Source: Cytophagales bacterium
GTDB lineage: Bacteria; Bacteroidota; Bacteroidia; Cytophagales; Cyclobacteriaceae
Length of the DNA stretch: 64,000 bases
NCBI GenBank assembly: GCA_033344775.1
Contig: JAWPMT010000004.1
Span: 1,488,001-1,552,000, forward strand
Direction of reading: 5' to 3'
A program made the translations under genes and the position numbers. Below, in pieces: positions 9,001-17,969 of this stretch. Under the pieces are notes generated by a model. That model saw nothing but the letters and a program-made list of their open reading frames with translations. It was not told where the DNA came from and ran no database searches. How positions within the stretch are numbered: position 1 is the stretch's first letter; every line of letters starts with the position of its first letter.

Positions 9001-9521
9001 TCGTCTGGTTGATCTACACGTCCTTTGGCAAAGGCCAGGTCATCTAAAGTACGGACATACAGTTCATCGATCTTACCGATATTTTTCTGATGCAGGTCCA
9101 CCACTTGCGACAGGGTACTGTCTGCCTGAATGTACTCTCCACAATTCAAATAATACACGCCCAGATTTCTGATGGTCTGCAGTGTTGTGATCTCAGACGG
9201 ACCGAATAAGTTCATACGAAGCTCCGCTTCTCCTCTATTGTTTTCAATCGCCTGTGTACAACTATCCAGCTGATAGTAAACCTGTGAAAGCTTAGAAAAC
9301 AAGTACAGCCTGACAGAGTCTTCCTCTTGATAGGCGGTACCGGAAATGGCAGATTGAAAGCCTTTCAGTTCACCGTATGCTTGCTCATAGTCCTGTTGTG
9401 CAATGAGGTCATCAATGGCCGTAGTACTGGCTTGAAAGTCAATGTCCTGTGCCTGAACGCTGCATACAACCAGCAGGAAAAAAACCTTAAAAAACAGATT
9501 CGTGCTGAACTTCCCCTTCAT
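6045..9521 (-). CDS. Exported TPR-CHAT (caspase-like) protein
   Basis: A 1158-residue protein: a signal peptide (MKGKFSTNLFFKVFFLLVVC.., cleaved near AQA-QD), a long TPR solenoid (about residues 30-640), a coiled linker (~640-770), and a C-terminal CHAT domain (~830-1150). The caspase-type dyad is intact: histidine in IHIATHG (H1009, codon at 6495-6497) and cysteine in VLSACETG (C1072, codon 6306-6308). CHAT domains of this class are cysteine peptidases held by TPRs; export means it would act in the periplasm. The ATG at 9521 was chosen because it starts the signal peptide; an upstream in-frame ATG at 9551 would lengthen the overlap. It overlaps the preceding gene by 35 bp and ends a three-gene operon. 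Confidence 0.88.
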   Translation of the reverse strand: MKGKFSTNLFFKVFFLLVVCSVQAQDIDFQASTTAIDDLIAQQDYEQAYGELKGFQSAISGTAYQEEDSVRLYLFSKLSQVYYQLDSCTQAIENNRGEAELRMNLFGPSEITTLQTIRNLGVYYLNCGEYIQADSTLSQVVDLHQKNIGKIDELYVRTLDDLAFAKGRVDQPDEAIEIYAKILEILSNSPKGGFYYQVVENYSALLMNNERFEDAVPFYPELKEYMKDRAEYVDFLKDYYNVFVHLKDYAKAYETSSSIVEWCAIGHCLPEVHLNFNLNAARLAVLMGKYTEADQYYSECQEAEGSTTNDEIQVLLEQADVNGYLGKPFEQVGGLEKCLDLHVRNGLTDSTSYSRVVLRLGNLLTQLGRFEKAETLFTNYIDALERDASADSEKLAQAYQSLGNQKYLLRDFNGADLYLNKARQTLLDHSLEQSRAYASVLNSLGALQEGLANYDQAERYYKVGLEAATQEDAGLSLRVALAANLANIMNSFTPENDSIELLLSKAIGWQQSLTGEKHPEYANLLNKRGLHLQETEQFSAAESDYQKALEILGNSVGRSHPEYLSVLSNLGLLYDAQGNDEAALKYMLDAKQLYEQFYADDNPGYVLAVNNLANTYTRLERYDEAAPLFAYLADIVLKEIRESFSYLSENEKKQFVTEKRKFQDNLKRYIVSRFTTDRVDPQMLATWYELELTMKGILLNSTKRVREQIFKSGDENLIALFSEWSLARQEVAKRQSLKSDLSANQKQALDSLTQKIATLEKDIARASGDFENTFAAEKSDFSSVSSALGADECSIEVIRTEINGDNIYTALLALPGAQYPELILLGKGEVLDEKSFAFYKNTIKFKIDNAKPFDIYWKPIHDRIKDLGIKKIYYAPDGVYHKISLATLFNGETKSYLIEDYELVQLTSTKDIARVKQPASGIDTSKKILLMGRPTYTFSGENSGSIAGTRGLASFENIADLPGTEAEVTEINATLGEKQLQPTLLLGEESTEANFKANLDHDIIHIATHGFFIDKRPGLGEYLDPMLYSGLLLAGASEESTMANTGEDGVLTAYEIMNMEFSNLDMIVLSACETGTGQVASGEGVYGLQRAFFVAGANTLIMSLWKVDDNATKELMIAFYRNYLKTGDKRASFLDAQKKVKKKYKSPVYWGAFVMVGS

Positions 9522-11535
9522 AATTGAGTAGTGCATAAACATATTTCTCATCCGTAGCGCTTGATCTGGCAGCTACTGTCAATGTCTGATCATCATTCTT
9601 CACCACCCGAACGTCATCCAGCTCATTGGCCAATTGATAATCGAAAACACCCACGGGCTGAAAAGTCGCATCAAATGTATAAGCGCGTAGTGTCGTGGTA
9701 TTATCAGGATTACTGATGGACGCAAAAACCCAGACTAGATCACCATTGGTAAAGTGGGTGATCACTTCACCCGATGTTGTGAACTTGCCTTGTGCGGTCG
9801 TCTTTCCCCGATAGTCCATTTGTACCAATTGGTAAGTGGTGTCATTTTCAGCATCCTGTATCAGCAAGGAATATTGGGCTCGCAGGTAATTGTAAAGCAG
9901 GTTCTTCATCTTACCTGCCGGCAACTTGAGGTTGACTTTCTCGGTTCCTGAAGAGTAAAAATGAACGAGGTTTTGTTGATGAACAGACACAAAAGAGGTG
10001 TCTCCCAACACTTTGAAATAGGAAGCAGGCACTGCTTGTGGCTTCTCCCACAACAATTTAAAATCCTCCCGATCTTCCTGAATGGACATCATTCGAAGTT
10101 CCTCTCCTTGTTTCCCATAAACCAATCGTGTACTGTCGGATGTTTCAATACTCGTATAAATCATCAGCGCATCGCCATCTGATGCCGCATAGTCTGACAA
10201 CAATAAAGAATCCTGCCGGGCAAACCTTACCGAATCTGAAAGCTCCATTTTTTGTATAGCGGAAAGCTCATAGAGTCGGTCCAGCTCTTCAATAAATGCT
10301 TCCTTGTTTTCTTGTCGCTGTTGACCAGAAAAACCTACGGCTCCTTCTGGCATGTCACTGTCATAGAACCAGGAAAAATGCGTCTGATTACGCGGAGATT
10401 GTTCAATCAATTGTGCAGAACTATCCGCAGCAAACCAGGAACCATAGATGTTTTGAAACGCGCGGGCTTTACGGGAAATGATATCATCTGAAGGGAGATT
10501 ATCGATGATGTTGCAGTTCTTCTCATAGACAAACTTATTCCCGAATTCCAGCTTCTCTCCGACATAAGCAAATACATCGATCAAAATAGATTGATTATCA
10601 TACTTCGTTACTAGGTTGATGATTCGTTGCAGTTTCAGGTTTTCCAAATTCGCTTGTAAGCATTCGTCTCCTTGCAACATGCGACGATTGGTGGCCTGGA
10701 AAAAGCGGTAGGCTTCTGTGATTTCTCCTTTGAGGCCATCTACTTCTTCTTTTAAAAGCTGCCTGAAGTCTTTGGACCACTGACCGTAATCCCAAACCAC
10801 AATTTCATCCGCAAGAAAATTGGAAGGTGTGATGCCGTTCATTCGAAAATGTTCGATCTGCTGCCGTTTGACCAATACCTGACGTTTTCTGGGATGTGGC
10901 ATCTGCTGGTAAAGATCACGGTATGCTGACAGGTAATACATCGATGAATCAAAGTCCTGTCCTACCTGATCGATGGCATCTTCCAGTGATTTGTCCGCTT
11001 TCAGAAAGAGCTCTCTCAGGTTGTTACTACTGTTATTGATCTCCACAAAGCCTTCACGAGACGTCAGGTATTTCTGCACCGCTTTATCATAGTTGCTGAT
11101 CAACGCTTCGTATCGATCCGTGTAAACCAATACTGAATCGTACAAGCCATCAACTTTTTGATTGATCATGATGACCAATGAGTCTCGCTCCCTGATCTTA
11201 GGCAAATTGTACCATTCCGGGTTTTTGATCGCTTCTTTTTCATCATAGAAGCTTTTGGCCAGACCCGCATTGATCTTGGCATTGTAGATATACTGTACTG
11301 AAGCGGCTCGACTGATAATCGGATCTGCACTGGAGAAGTAATCCAAATTGGCCTGCGCCAATTGAAAATACACATTGGAGAATTGCGGATTGAGTCGCTG
11401 GAAATCCTGCAAGGCAAAAAAGAATTCGTCCTTTGTCTGGCTTCTTTGCGCTTCCAGTATCTTTCGATATTCACCAGCTTGTCCGAGCAAATCAGCAAAA
11501 GCAAACAAACACAAAAGGGTCAGTAACTTTCTCAT
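9487..11535 (-). CDS. Exported helical plus beta-propeller-like protein
   Basis: A 682-residue protein I do not recognise. It has a signal peptide (MRKLLTLLCLFAFADLLGQ). Residues ~20-330 are helical and TPR-like in texture (DFQRLNPQFSNVYFQLAQAN). Residues ~430-680 are strand-rich, with repeats of the form LVQMDYRGKTTAQGKF and LRAYTFDATFQPVGVFDYQL, suggesting a propeller. It overlaps the upstream OmpA/PD40 gene by 4 bp (ATGA) and the downstream CHAT gene by 35 bp, so the three are translationally coupled. I infer it bridges the OmpA-anchored partner and the CHAT peptidase. Confidence 0.75.
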   Translation of the reverse strand: MRKLLTLLCLFAFADLLGQAGEYRKILEAQRSQTKDEFFFALQDFQRLNPQFSNVYFQLAQANLDYFSSADPIISRAASVQYIYNAKINAGLAKSFYDEKEAIKNPEWYNLPKIRERDSLVIMINQKVDGLYDSVLVYTDRYEALISNYDKAVQKYLTSREGFVEINNSSNNLRELFLKADKSLEDAIDQVGQDFDSSMYYLSAYRDLYQQMPHPRKRQVLVKRQQIEHFRMNGITPSNFLADEIVVWDYGQWSKDFRQLLKEEVDGLKGEITEAYRFFQATNRRMLQGDECLQANLENLKLQRIINLVTKYDNQSILIDVFAYVGEKLEFGNKFVYEKNCNIIDNLPSDDIISRKARAFQNIYGSWFAADSSAQLIEQSPRNQTHFSWFYDSDMPEGAVGFSGQQRQENKEAFIEELDRLYELSAIQKMELSDSVRFARQDSLLLSDYAASDGDALMIYTSIETSDSTRLVYGKQGEELRMMSIQEDREDFKLLWEKPQAVPASYFKVLGDTSFVSVHQQNLVHFYSSGTEKVNLKLPAGKMKNLLYNYLRAQYSLLIQDAENDTTYQLVQMDYRGKTTAQGKFTTSGEVITHFTNGDLVWVFASISNPDNTTTLRAYTFDATFQPVGVFDYQLANELDDVRVVKNDDQTLTVAARSSATDEKYVYALLNYEGEVQHESVF

Positions 11536-13535
11536 TCGCCTTCACTTAAAATTTTGAATTCCACTCTTCGGTTCTTAGCCCGGTTAGTATCAGTATCGTT
11601 AGGAAACAAAGGCGTGGATTCGCCGTACCCCTGTGCAACCAACCGCTCTACCGTAATGGCATGATCTTGTAAATATTCCAGGACCGAATTGGCCCTGAGA
11701 TTACTCAAGGTCAGGTTGAATTCCTCCCCCCCTACATCATCTGTATGCGCCGCTACTTCCACACGATAGTCAGGATTCTCCAGCAGGTAGGTGACTAACT
11801 TGTCCAACTCCTCATAAGATTGAGCACCCAGGTTATAGGAGTTCACTTCAAAGGTGATGTTGTTCAATACGATGGCCTGATTTTTCACCGATTTAAGCTC
11901 CGCTTTCACCTCTTTTACAGGTTCTTCTTTGGTAAGGTCTATCTCTGCATTGAAATAACTGTAGCCCTGCGCGGAAGTGCTGATCTCATAAACTTCTCCA
12001 TCTCGCAATTCCAGGGTGATCTTTCCACCCTTCACCTGGCGTTTGGTTTTTTCATTACGGGTAACATTCAGGACGGTCAATTCAAGTCCCAGGCTATTGC
12101 CGGTTTCTTCATCCTCAAAGGTGAGGTCTACGGATTTTACTTTTCGCCGCAGGACAATGTCAAAATCAAAATTCTCAAAAAGCACCTCTTGATCCAGTGG
12201 CAGGCTCAAGGTATCTTCCCAGTAATTGTCCGCAGAAAAAACCACATTCAGTTCTTGTCCAATGTCCAAAACGACATTTCCGTTAGAACCTACCTGTGCC
12301 AACTGATTGTACGTGCTATCGTAGATCGTGATGATGGTGAATATCGGGAAGAAGAATTCCTCATCGAACACATTGAACGAAGTTTTGACCGCCTCAAACA
12401 ACTCGAAATCAACTTCCATCTCCTCCACATCCGTGGCAATCAATTGCGATTGGAGTGAGAGTCCTTCTTTGGTGGCCAATACGGAAAATTGCCGATCCCT
12501 GGGCAAATACAACTGATAGTATCCATTCTCGTCGCAGATGATGTCCTGATAAGCTTGAGCGGTAAAGGGGTCTACTACCCGGACATTCGCATCTACTGCG
12601 GAACCTGATTTGGTGACCGTACCTGACAAACAGGTCATGGCTTCTGGTTGGAGTGAACTCTCCAGCGGGCCACCGCGCATGTTGGAAGACCACCTTCGTT
12701 GGTTATCAGAAGTAATGTCTCCGTAGGTGTAATACAGGGTGCTATCTCCTGCAATCGATAATGAACGAATATCTGCATCGGTTTGAATAGAACTGACCAG
12801 TTTCGGCGTATAGGACCTTACGCCATCCGATTTAGCCCAATAAATGTTGAATTGATTTCTAGAGACCCTGCGACCTTCAGCATCATTGACATCTTCGTAA
12901 GAAGCATAAAAGAATGTCTTATTGTCCCGTGCAAAAAATGGATCGCAAACACAACCGGTATTGTAAGTAGGAGCGAGTGCACGCGGGGCCAGCCATTGCC
13001 CCGTTTCATCTTTTTCAATCATGTAGATCTCCTGGCAGAAAACATCCTTTTTTTCTTCCGCGGCAAATGGTCGGGTGAACAGGATTTTCTTCCCATCGGA
13101 TGATTCGGAAGGTGCCAGGTCATCACGATCTGAGTTGATCCCATTCTCTAACAGTACCGGATCGAACCATGTGCCTCTTGTTAGTTCAGAGGAATAAATA
13201 TCAAAGTCTGGTTTGCCCTGAGGTCGGGCGGAAATCAATAACCGGGAATTATCAAAGTTGAGTTGCGGGTATTGGAACTCGTACTGACCGTTTGTGGTCG
13301 CGTCGAAGATTAGTACCGGGTCGCCCCATCGGGCACTGTCTGTTTCGTAATCGGCAATATAAGGCTTCAATCGACCGTCGTAGTTGGCCATGAATACCAT
13401 TCGAGTGCCATCAAAAGTTACTTTAGCCTGGGTTACAATGGCATTTGGTAGATTGATCTTCTCAAACTCCTGAGCAAGGATCGGGTGGATACTAAGTAGC
13501 AGAATCGCAGCAATAAGCAGGCAATGTCTGTTCAT
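11532..13535 (-). CDS. OmpA-family protein with PD40 repeats
   Basis: A 667-residue outer-membrane/periplasmic protein. After a signal peptide (ends PILAQ), residues ~25-285 hold WD40-like PD40 repeats (FDNSRLLISARPQGKPDFDI; SSDGKKILFTRPF; DNKTFFYASY). Residues ~300-370 look like a carboxypeptidase-regulatory-like beta domain (GTVTKSGSAVDANVRVVDPF). The last ~110 residues are a peptidoglycan-binding OmpA C-domain (FEVNSYNLGAQSYEELDKL; AHTDDVGGEEFNLTLSNLRA; NRRVEFKIL). It is first in the operon with the two downstream genes and probably anchors them to the cell wall. A GC-rich 11-bp direct repeat lies 27-52 nt upstream. Confidence 0.88.
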   Translation of the reverse strand: MNRHCLLIAAILLLSIHPILAQEFEKINLPNAIVTQAKVTFDGTRMVFMANYDGRLKPYIADYETDSARWGDPVLIFDATTNGQYEFQYPQLNFDNSRLLISARPQGKPDFDIYSSELTRGTWFDPVLLENGINSDRDDLAPSESSDGKKILFTRPFAAEEKKDVFCQEIYMIEKDETGQWLAPRALAPTYNTGCVCDPFFARDNKTFFYASYEDVNDAEGRRVSRNQFNIYWAKSDGVRSYTPKLVSSIQTDADIRSLSIAGDSTLYYTYGDITSDNQRRWSSNMRGGPLESSLQPEAMTCLSGTVTKSGSAVDANVRVVDPFTAQAYQDIICDENGYYQLYLPRDRQFSVLATKEGLSLQSQLIATDVEEMEVDFELFEAVKTSFNVFDEEFFFPIFTIITIYDSTYNQLAQVGSNGNVVLDIGQELNVVFSADNYWEDTLSLPLDQEVLFENFDFDIVLRRKVKSVDLTFEDEETGNSLGLELTVLNVTRNEKTKRQVKGGKITLELRDGEVYEISTSAQGYSYFNAEIDLTKEEPVKEVKAELKSVKNQAIVLNNITFEVNSYNLGAQSYEELDKLVTYLLENPDYRVEVAAHTDDVGGEEFNLTLSNLRANSVLEYLQDHAITVERLVAQGYGESTPLFPNDTDTNRAKNRRVEFKILSEGE

Positions 13536-13561
13536 TCGGATAGAAGCAGATTAATTCGTCT

Positions 13562-13587
13562 AGCGTCGATACGTCGAGCGTCGATAC
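13562..13587. promoter_or_regulatory. Direct repeat upstream of the OmpA-CHAT operon
   Basis: AGCGTCGATAC occurs twice (13562-13572 and 13577-13587) separated by GTCG, giving a 15-bp period. It lies 26 nt before the ATG at 13535 in otherwise AT-rich spacer. The position and perfect repetition suggest an operator for the CHAT operon, although a recent slippage duplication is also possible. Confidence 0.4.
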
Positions 13588-13713
13588 TTTAACAATATTA
13601 CCACTACCTGGGGGATTCCGCAAGATTAATAGCTTACCTGGGACAATTCGAAGATGAGCACACAATCGATTAATTAAAAAAGTCGGCCTTTCAGGAATGA
13701 ATTATTCCTTCAA

Positions 13714-16188
13714 TCAAAAATCTCCACTTGTAATTTCCAACCGACGAAATCCTATATTCAATTCAGTTCTTTTTAATTGGGTAATGACTGTATCAGCAGC
13801 AGAATAATAGTATAACCCAGTAAAGGAACCGCCAGATTCCACCAATATTAACTCCTTACCAGGCTTGTTTGGATAGAAATCACCCATGACTAGCCCTGTC
13901 ATGGAACGCTCATCTACAAGCAGTTCTTTTTCATCGTAATCGTTTAAAATTTCCAGGTACTGACCATCAGCCCTAAATGTGTATAATTGTTTGACGGTAT
14001 CTGAATAAGTAATCAGTAATGCAAGTTCATCTATCCCATCATTGTTTAGATCTCCAGTGGCTACATCCAGGTATTCAAATGCTTTATCTTTTAAAATATT
14101 AGATGATTTGATTAGTGACCGCATTTCTGGTGACTTTCCTGGATTGTAGCGCCACTCAAACCAGTGCATGCTTATACCAGGTGCCGATGGGTCGAATACA
14201 GCAAATTCCTCTGCCCCATTTCCATTAAAATCGCCAAAGACGACTTGTAGATTCGCAGAAAATTGGACTTCTGAATTAATCTTATACAGCTCATTTTCAA
14301 TGTTTTTACCCTCCATTACCCTAAATCGAACCGTATTATCGCCTCCGGTCTTATTTAATAATAAGATATCGTCAAGGCCATCGCCATTGACATCACCTGC
14401 AACCAATCCGGCAAATTCATTTCCATCATTGAAATTATAAATTGCCACCATATTATTGCCGTAGAAAACCCGCAACTGCGTGTACTTTTCCGTTTCCGGA
14501 TTATAGGTGATCACTGCCAGATCATCGCTCTTATCTCCATCAAAATTGCCGGATGTGATGAATTTATAAGGATATTCGTAATCTGCTGTGTTCCACTGAT
14601 AATTAGTTGTATCACCTGATCTGTAATGCATCAACCTTTGGGAAAAACCCTTCGATTGCGCGTCTATCAACATTAATTCTTCCTTTTTTTGAAATTTTTT
14701 ATAACGGTTGTGGAACCCATTCAATTCGTAATCATGAATTAGACCGTAAACCAGTGTAGCAAAACCAGTATTTTTCACATACCTTCCAGAAGACTTTGGA
14801 TTACTAAATTGAAGCCGCCATTGGTTTCGGCCGGGACCATATTTGCTGACAAAAGCGATTTTCATCATCCTACTGAGGATGGCATCCAAATATTCCTTTC
14901 CATTAATCCCTGGATGATTTTCGATGACAAGACTCCTGGCCATCAACAATCCCATAATCGCCTCCATACTTACCAATGCTGGCGTTTCCTTTCTATATTG
15001 AGTTATTCTTCCGTTTCCTCGAATCCTGCGACCGAGTTGACCTGGGTCATTGTAATCAATGAAATGATTGATTGAGTTGACAATACATGTAGCAATCTCC
15101 TGCCCCAGATCAACATCTGAATCGGAAATACTATACAGCGATGAAAGTCCGGTGATGATAATCCCGTGATAATGAGAGTGACTATCGTGTAAAGAATCTA
15201 TAGCAGGTGTCTTCCAGGAACCATCCGCTCTTTGATACTTCTTAAGTTTGTGAAAAATAGATATCGATAAGCTCCTAAAGTCTTCATTACCAGTAATTTT
15301 ATACGCCTCGGAAAGTGCCCAAATTGCATGGCATCTATAATTGATATTCTCTTTGTGATTCGTTTTCTTATTTTCATCAATGAGAATATTGTACCAGGTT
15401 TCTTTCCTCAACGGTTGATAGAACTGCTGATTAAAACGAACAAAGGAATAGGCAGATTTTGAAATCACATCTATCAACGCACTTTCCGGTACGGAATCCG
15501 GAAAGCCATGTTGTTTGAAAAGCCAATAAGCCTCTATTAATCCTAACATACCGTAACTGTGAACATAAGCATCGAAAGACTTCTGACTTGTCTGGCTCCT
15601 TCTAAATAGAAAAGTCTTGTTACCGTCAGCTTCAAACTCTTTTAACAAGTAGGTTACTCCATTTTTAACAACCGTATATAAGAGTTGATCCTCGACTTTT
15701 CTTTCATCATATTGGTCAATAAGCATTCGACTGTATCCTACAATTCTTCGACTCACATCCCTGATAAGAGGTTGATGAGCTGCTCCGGTGCCAATCCATT
15801 TCAGATAAGTCTCTTGCCACTTTTCCTGAGCGGGCAAATTGGACGGATCATAAAAAGAAGGTGTATGGTGATAATAAATGGTAGAATCATGATCAAACGG
15901 ATAGGTTCTGAAGCCTACTGATCTTTGATAATAGCCATTACCCCAAGCACCAATGATCCTATCCCCATATTGTTTGACGCCATTTGAATCGATTTCCTGG
16001 ATCTCATAGGGATCCCTGATACTCTCATTATAGCGGTGAATATTTTTGAATGACTCCACTAAATCATTCAACTGAAAATCAACTGCCTCAAAGTCAGGAT
16101 CACGAATTTCAAGTGATTGTGCCTGCGCATGATGCAGACCTATTAAAAACACAAAACACAAACACGTATTGGTGTAAGTTCTTTTCAT
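13714..16188 (-). CDS. Secreted alpha/alpha-toroid protein with FG-GAP repeats
   Basis: An 824-residue exported protein (signal ends HHAQAQS). The N-terminal ~500 residues are helical with motifs of six-hairpin or toroid enzymes (YRCHAIWALSEAYKITG; KYQRADGSWKTPAI; HSHYHGIIITGLSSLY), similar in texture to polysaccharide lyases and glycoside hydrolases, but I cannot name the family or catalytic residues. The C-terminal ~300 residues hold at least four FG-GAP/VCBS calcium-loop repeats (GNFDGDKSDDLAVI; GDVNGDGLDDILLL; GDFNGNGAEEFAVF; GDLNNDGIDELALL) predicting a propeller. A role in polysaccharide breakdown is inferred. No SusC/D genes adjoin it. Confidence 0.7.
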   Translation of the reverse strand: MKRTYTNTCLCFVFLIGLHHAQAQSLEIRDPDFEAVDFQLNDLVESFKNIHRYNESIRDPYEIQEIDSNGVKQYGDRIIGAWGNGYYQRSVGFRTYPFDHDSTIYYHHTPSFYDPSNLPAQEKWQETYLKWIGTGAAHQPLIRDVSRRIVGYSRMLIDQYDERKVEDQLLYTVVKNGVTYLLKEFEADGNKTFLFRRSQTSQKSFDAYVHSYGMLGLIEAYWLFKQHGFPDSVPESALIDVISKSAYSFVRFNQQFYQPLRKETWYNILIDENKKTNHKENINYRCHAIWALSEAYKITGNEDFRSLSISIFHKLKKYQRADGSWKTPAIDSLHDSHSHYHGIIITGLSSLYSISDSDVDLGQEIATCIVNSINHFIDYNDPGQLGRRIRGNGRITQYRKETPALVSMEAIMGLLMARSLVIENHPGINGKEYLDAILSRMMKIAFVSKYGPGRNQWRLQFSNPKSSGRYVKNTGFATLVYGLIHDYELNGFHNRYKKFQKKEELMLIDAQSKGFSQRLMHYRSGDTTNYQWNTADYEYPYKFITSGNFDGDKSDDLAVITYNPETEKYTQLRVFYGNNMVAIYNFNDGNEFAGLVAGDVNGDGLDDILLLNKTGGDNTVRFRVMEGKNIENELYKINSEVQFSANLQVVFGDFNGNGAEEFAVFDPSAPGISMHWFEWRYNPGKSPEMRSLIKSSNILKDKAFEYLDVATGDLNNDGIDELALLITYSDTVKQLYTFRADGQYLEILNDYDEKELLVDERSMTGLVMGDFYPNKPGKELILVESGGSFTGLYYYSAADTVITQLKRTELNIGFRRLEITSGDF

Positions 16189-16420
16189 CGTAAGTGATCA
16201 GAGTAGCGAAATAATTGTTTTCTAAACACCAAGGTTTCGAACCGAAGCTTTAGTTATCATGTCTAACAAAGTTAGAAAACTAATTACAACATGAATTTTC
16301 ATATAACTATCCCAATTCCGGAAATCTGGCCTCATTCTCATTAAGAAATTAGCTAACAGATTAGATTCGAAACGCTATTTGATCAGCTGGCCGTTGTAGA
16401 CCAATAACGCTAAAAAAAGA

Positions 16421-17368
16421 TTAATTATTGGTGTCCTGCTCTTCTAAAAACGAATCCACGGCAGCTACCAAAGCAGGTAGGTTATCGTTCATGGTCGAGT
16501 GACCAGCTCCGGGGATCATCACGAAGCGGGAATCAGGGGTGAGTTTGCTCAATCGCTCGATGGTCGATGGTCGCGCCTCGTCGAATTCGCCAGTCGTAAA
16601 AAGTGCAGGCACTTTAACCTCTTTCAGTGACTGATGATTGTCATAATCTCTTAAAGTTCCAGTAGCCGTGAACTCACTGGGTCCCCACATGAAGTTGTAA
16701 ATGAATGAACTTCCCTGGGGTCTTTCCATTTCAAACGGCAGTGTCAATCGCTCATTTCTCCGCCCATGCTGACTCAGAAAATAGGTGTTTGCTGCTTCGT
16801 ACTCAGGAGTAGTAAATAAACTATCGGCTTCCGCTTGTCGGATGTCTGATTGAATGTCTTTCGGCAATCCGGCGATCAGTGTATCTGCATCTGCGGTCCA
16901 AATGGGTGTACTGAAATAAGGGCTATTGAATACCATTGCTTTCACCGCTTCCGGATATTTATCATAATATTCCAAAGCCAATGCCGTACCCCAGGAATAT
17001 CCCAGGACATAGAGTTCCTCCAATTTCAGTTCCTTCCTAACTGCTTCTACTTGCTCAACAAAGTTGTCTACTTTTAGCAGGGACGTATCTTCATGAATGG
17101 TCGAACGACCTCCTCCCAGCTGATCAAACATGATTACCGGACGGTCTTTAGCGATTTCGTACAGGTACAAGAATCCGTAACCTGTTCCTCCAGGGCCTCC
17201 ATGTAAGCACATGACAGGTGTTTGATCTCCTTTTCCCATGACACCATACCAGACCTCACCTCCTTTCACTTTCACGTGTCCTTGCCGGGTATATTTCCAC
17301 TTGGGAAGATCAGCCGGCTGAAAGGCAAAGAGAAATAGACAACATACGGCAAGTAGATGGCTTTTCAT
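16421..17368 (-). CDS. Exported proline iminopeptidase-family hydrolase
   Basis: A 315-residue alpha/beta hydrolase. The oxyanion motif HGGPG is at residues 56-60, the nucleophile elbow GYSWG gives S125, and the triad is completed by D263 (FTTGEFDEARP) and H290 (IPGAGHSTMN). HGGPGG and DQLGGGRS are hallmarks of the prolyl aminopeptidase branch, which removes N-terminal proline or cleaves related amides. ATG 17368 was chosen because it begins a signal-like segment (MKSHLLAVCCLFLFAFQ); the open frame extends 30 codons further upstream without a better start. It points away from the divergent sigma factor gene at 17478. Confidence 0.85.
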   Translation of the reverse strand: MKSHLLAVCCLFLFAFQPADLPKWKYTRQGHVKVKGGEVWYGVMGKGDQTPVMCLHGGPGGTGYGFLYLYEIAKDRPVIMFDQLGGGRSTIHEDTSLLKVDNFVEQVEAVRKELKLEELYVLGYSWGTALALEYYDKYPEAVKAMVFNSPYFSTPIWTADADTLIAGLPKDIQSDIRQAEADSLFTTPEYEAANTYFLSQHGRRNERLTLPFEMERPQGSSFIYNFMWGPSEFTATGTLRDYDNHQSLKEVKVPALFTTGEFDEARPSTIERLSKLTPDSRFVMIPGAGHSTMNDNLPALVAAVDSFLEEQDTNN

Positions 17369-17477
17369 GGCGAGACTATTTGACTGTAATTTAGAATGAG
17401 CTTTAAAACATTGAAAAAAAATTGGATAAGGGGTGTAATAAAATAGACCGACAGCCACTAATCGAAGAAAAATTACG

Positions 17478-17969
17478 TTGAGTAGCGATTTTTATCAACA
17501 TTCGATCCTCCCATATGCAGGGATCATCATCAAAATCTGCCGGGCCTACACGGATTCCGAAGAAGATTTCGAGGATTACTATCAGGAGGTGTGCCTGCAG
17601 ATCTGGAGAAGCCACGAGCAATTTAGTGGACAGTCAGAATGGTCGACGTGGATCTATCGCCTGGCCCTGAACGTCTGTCTTACACTTCTAAAAAAGCGGA
17701 AGAACAGCGATCGTCACTTTGTCTCTGATGTTGTTCCTGTTGCAGTGGAAGAAACGATCCAGGCTTTTTCCGATGAGTCATTGAATGAACTGTATGCAGC
17801 CATCAAAAAACTATCTGAAGTGGATCGGGCTGTGATCATGCTCTACCTGGAGGAAAAGTCCTATCAGGAAATCGCAGAAATCATGGGGACCAACCCCAAC
17901 AATATCGGCGTAAGGATCAAACGAATTAAGGAACGCTTAAAAAATTTATTAGATGGAAAGGTCAATTGA
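17478..17969 (+). CDS. ECF sigma-70 family sigma factor
   Basis: A 163-residue ECF sigma factor with only regions 2 and 4. Region 2 spans ~25-75 (DFEDYYQEVCLQIWRSHEQF, then WSTWIYRLALNVCLTLLKK); region 4 ~105-160 (LSEVDRAVIMLYLEEKSYQE, then NNIGVRIKRIKERLKNLL). The only start that keeps the whole of region 2 is TTG at 17478; there is no in-frame ATG before the middle of the gene. Its stop overlaps the next gene, a four-helix membrane protein, by 17 bp, a layout typical of a sigma factor with its membrane-bound regulator. Confidence 0.85.
   Translation: MSSDFYQHSILPYAGIIIKICRAYTDSEEDFEDYYQEVCLQIWRSHEQFSGQSEWSTWIYRLALNVCLTLLKKRKNSDRHFVSDVVPVAVEETIQAFSDESLNELYAAIKKLSEVDRAVIMLYLEEKSYQEIAEIMGTNPNNIGVRIKRIKERLKNLLDGKVN

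Noticed and set aside
16189-16420. A hidden small gene or RNA in the 232-bp spacer
   Set aside because: No start-to-stop frame of reasonable length with signal or homology, and no strong stem; only a weak CAAAGTTA (reverse -7-like) at 16266 without a partner element.
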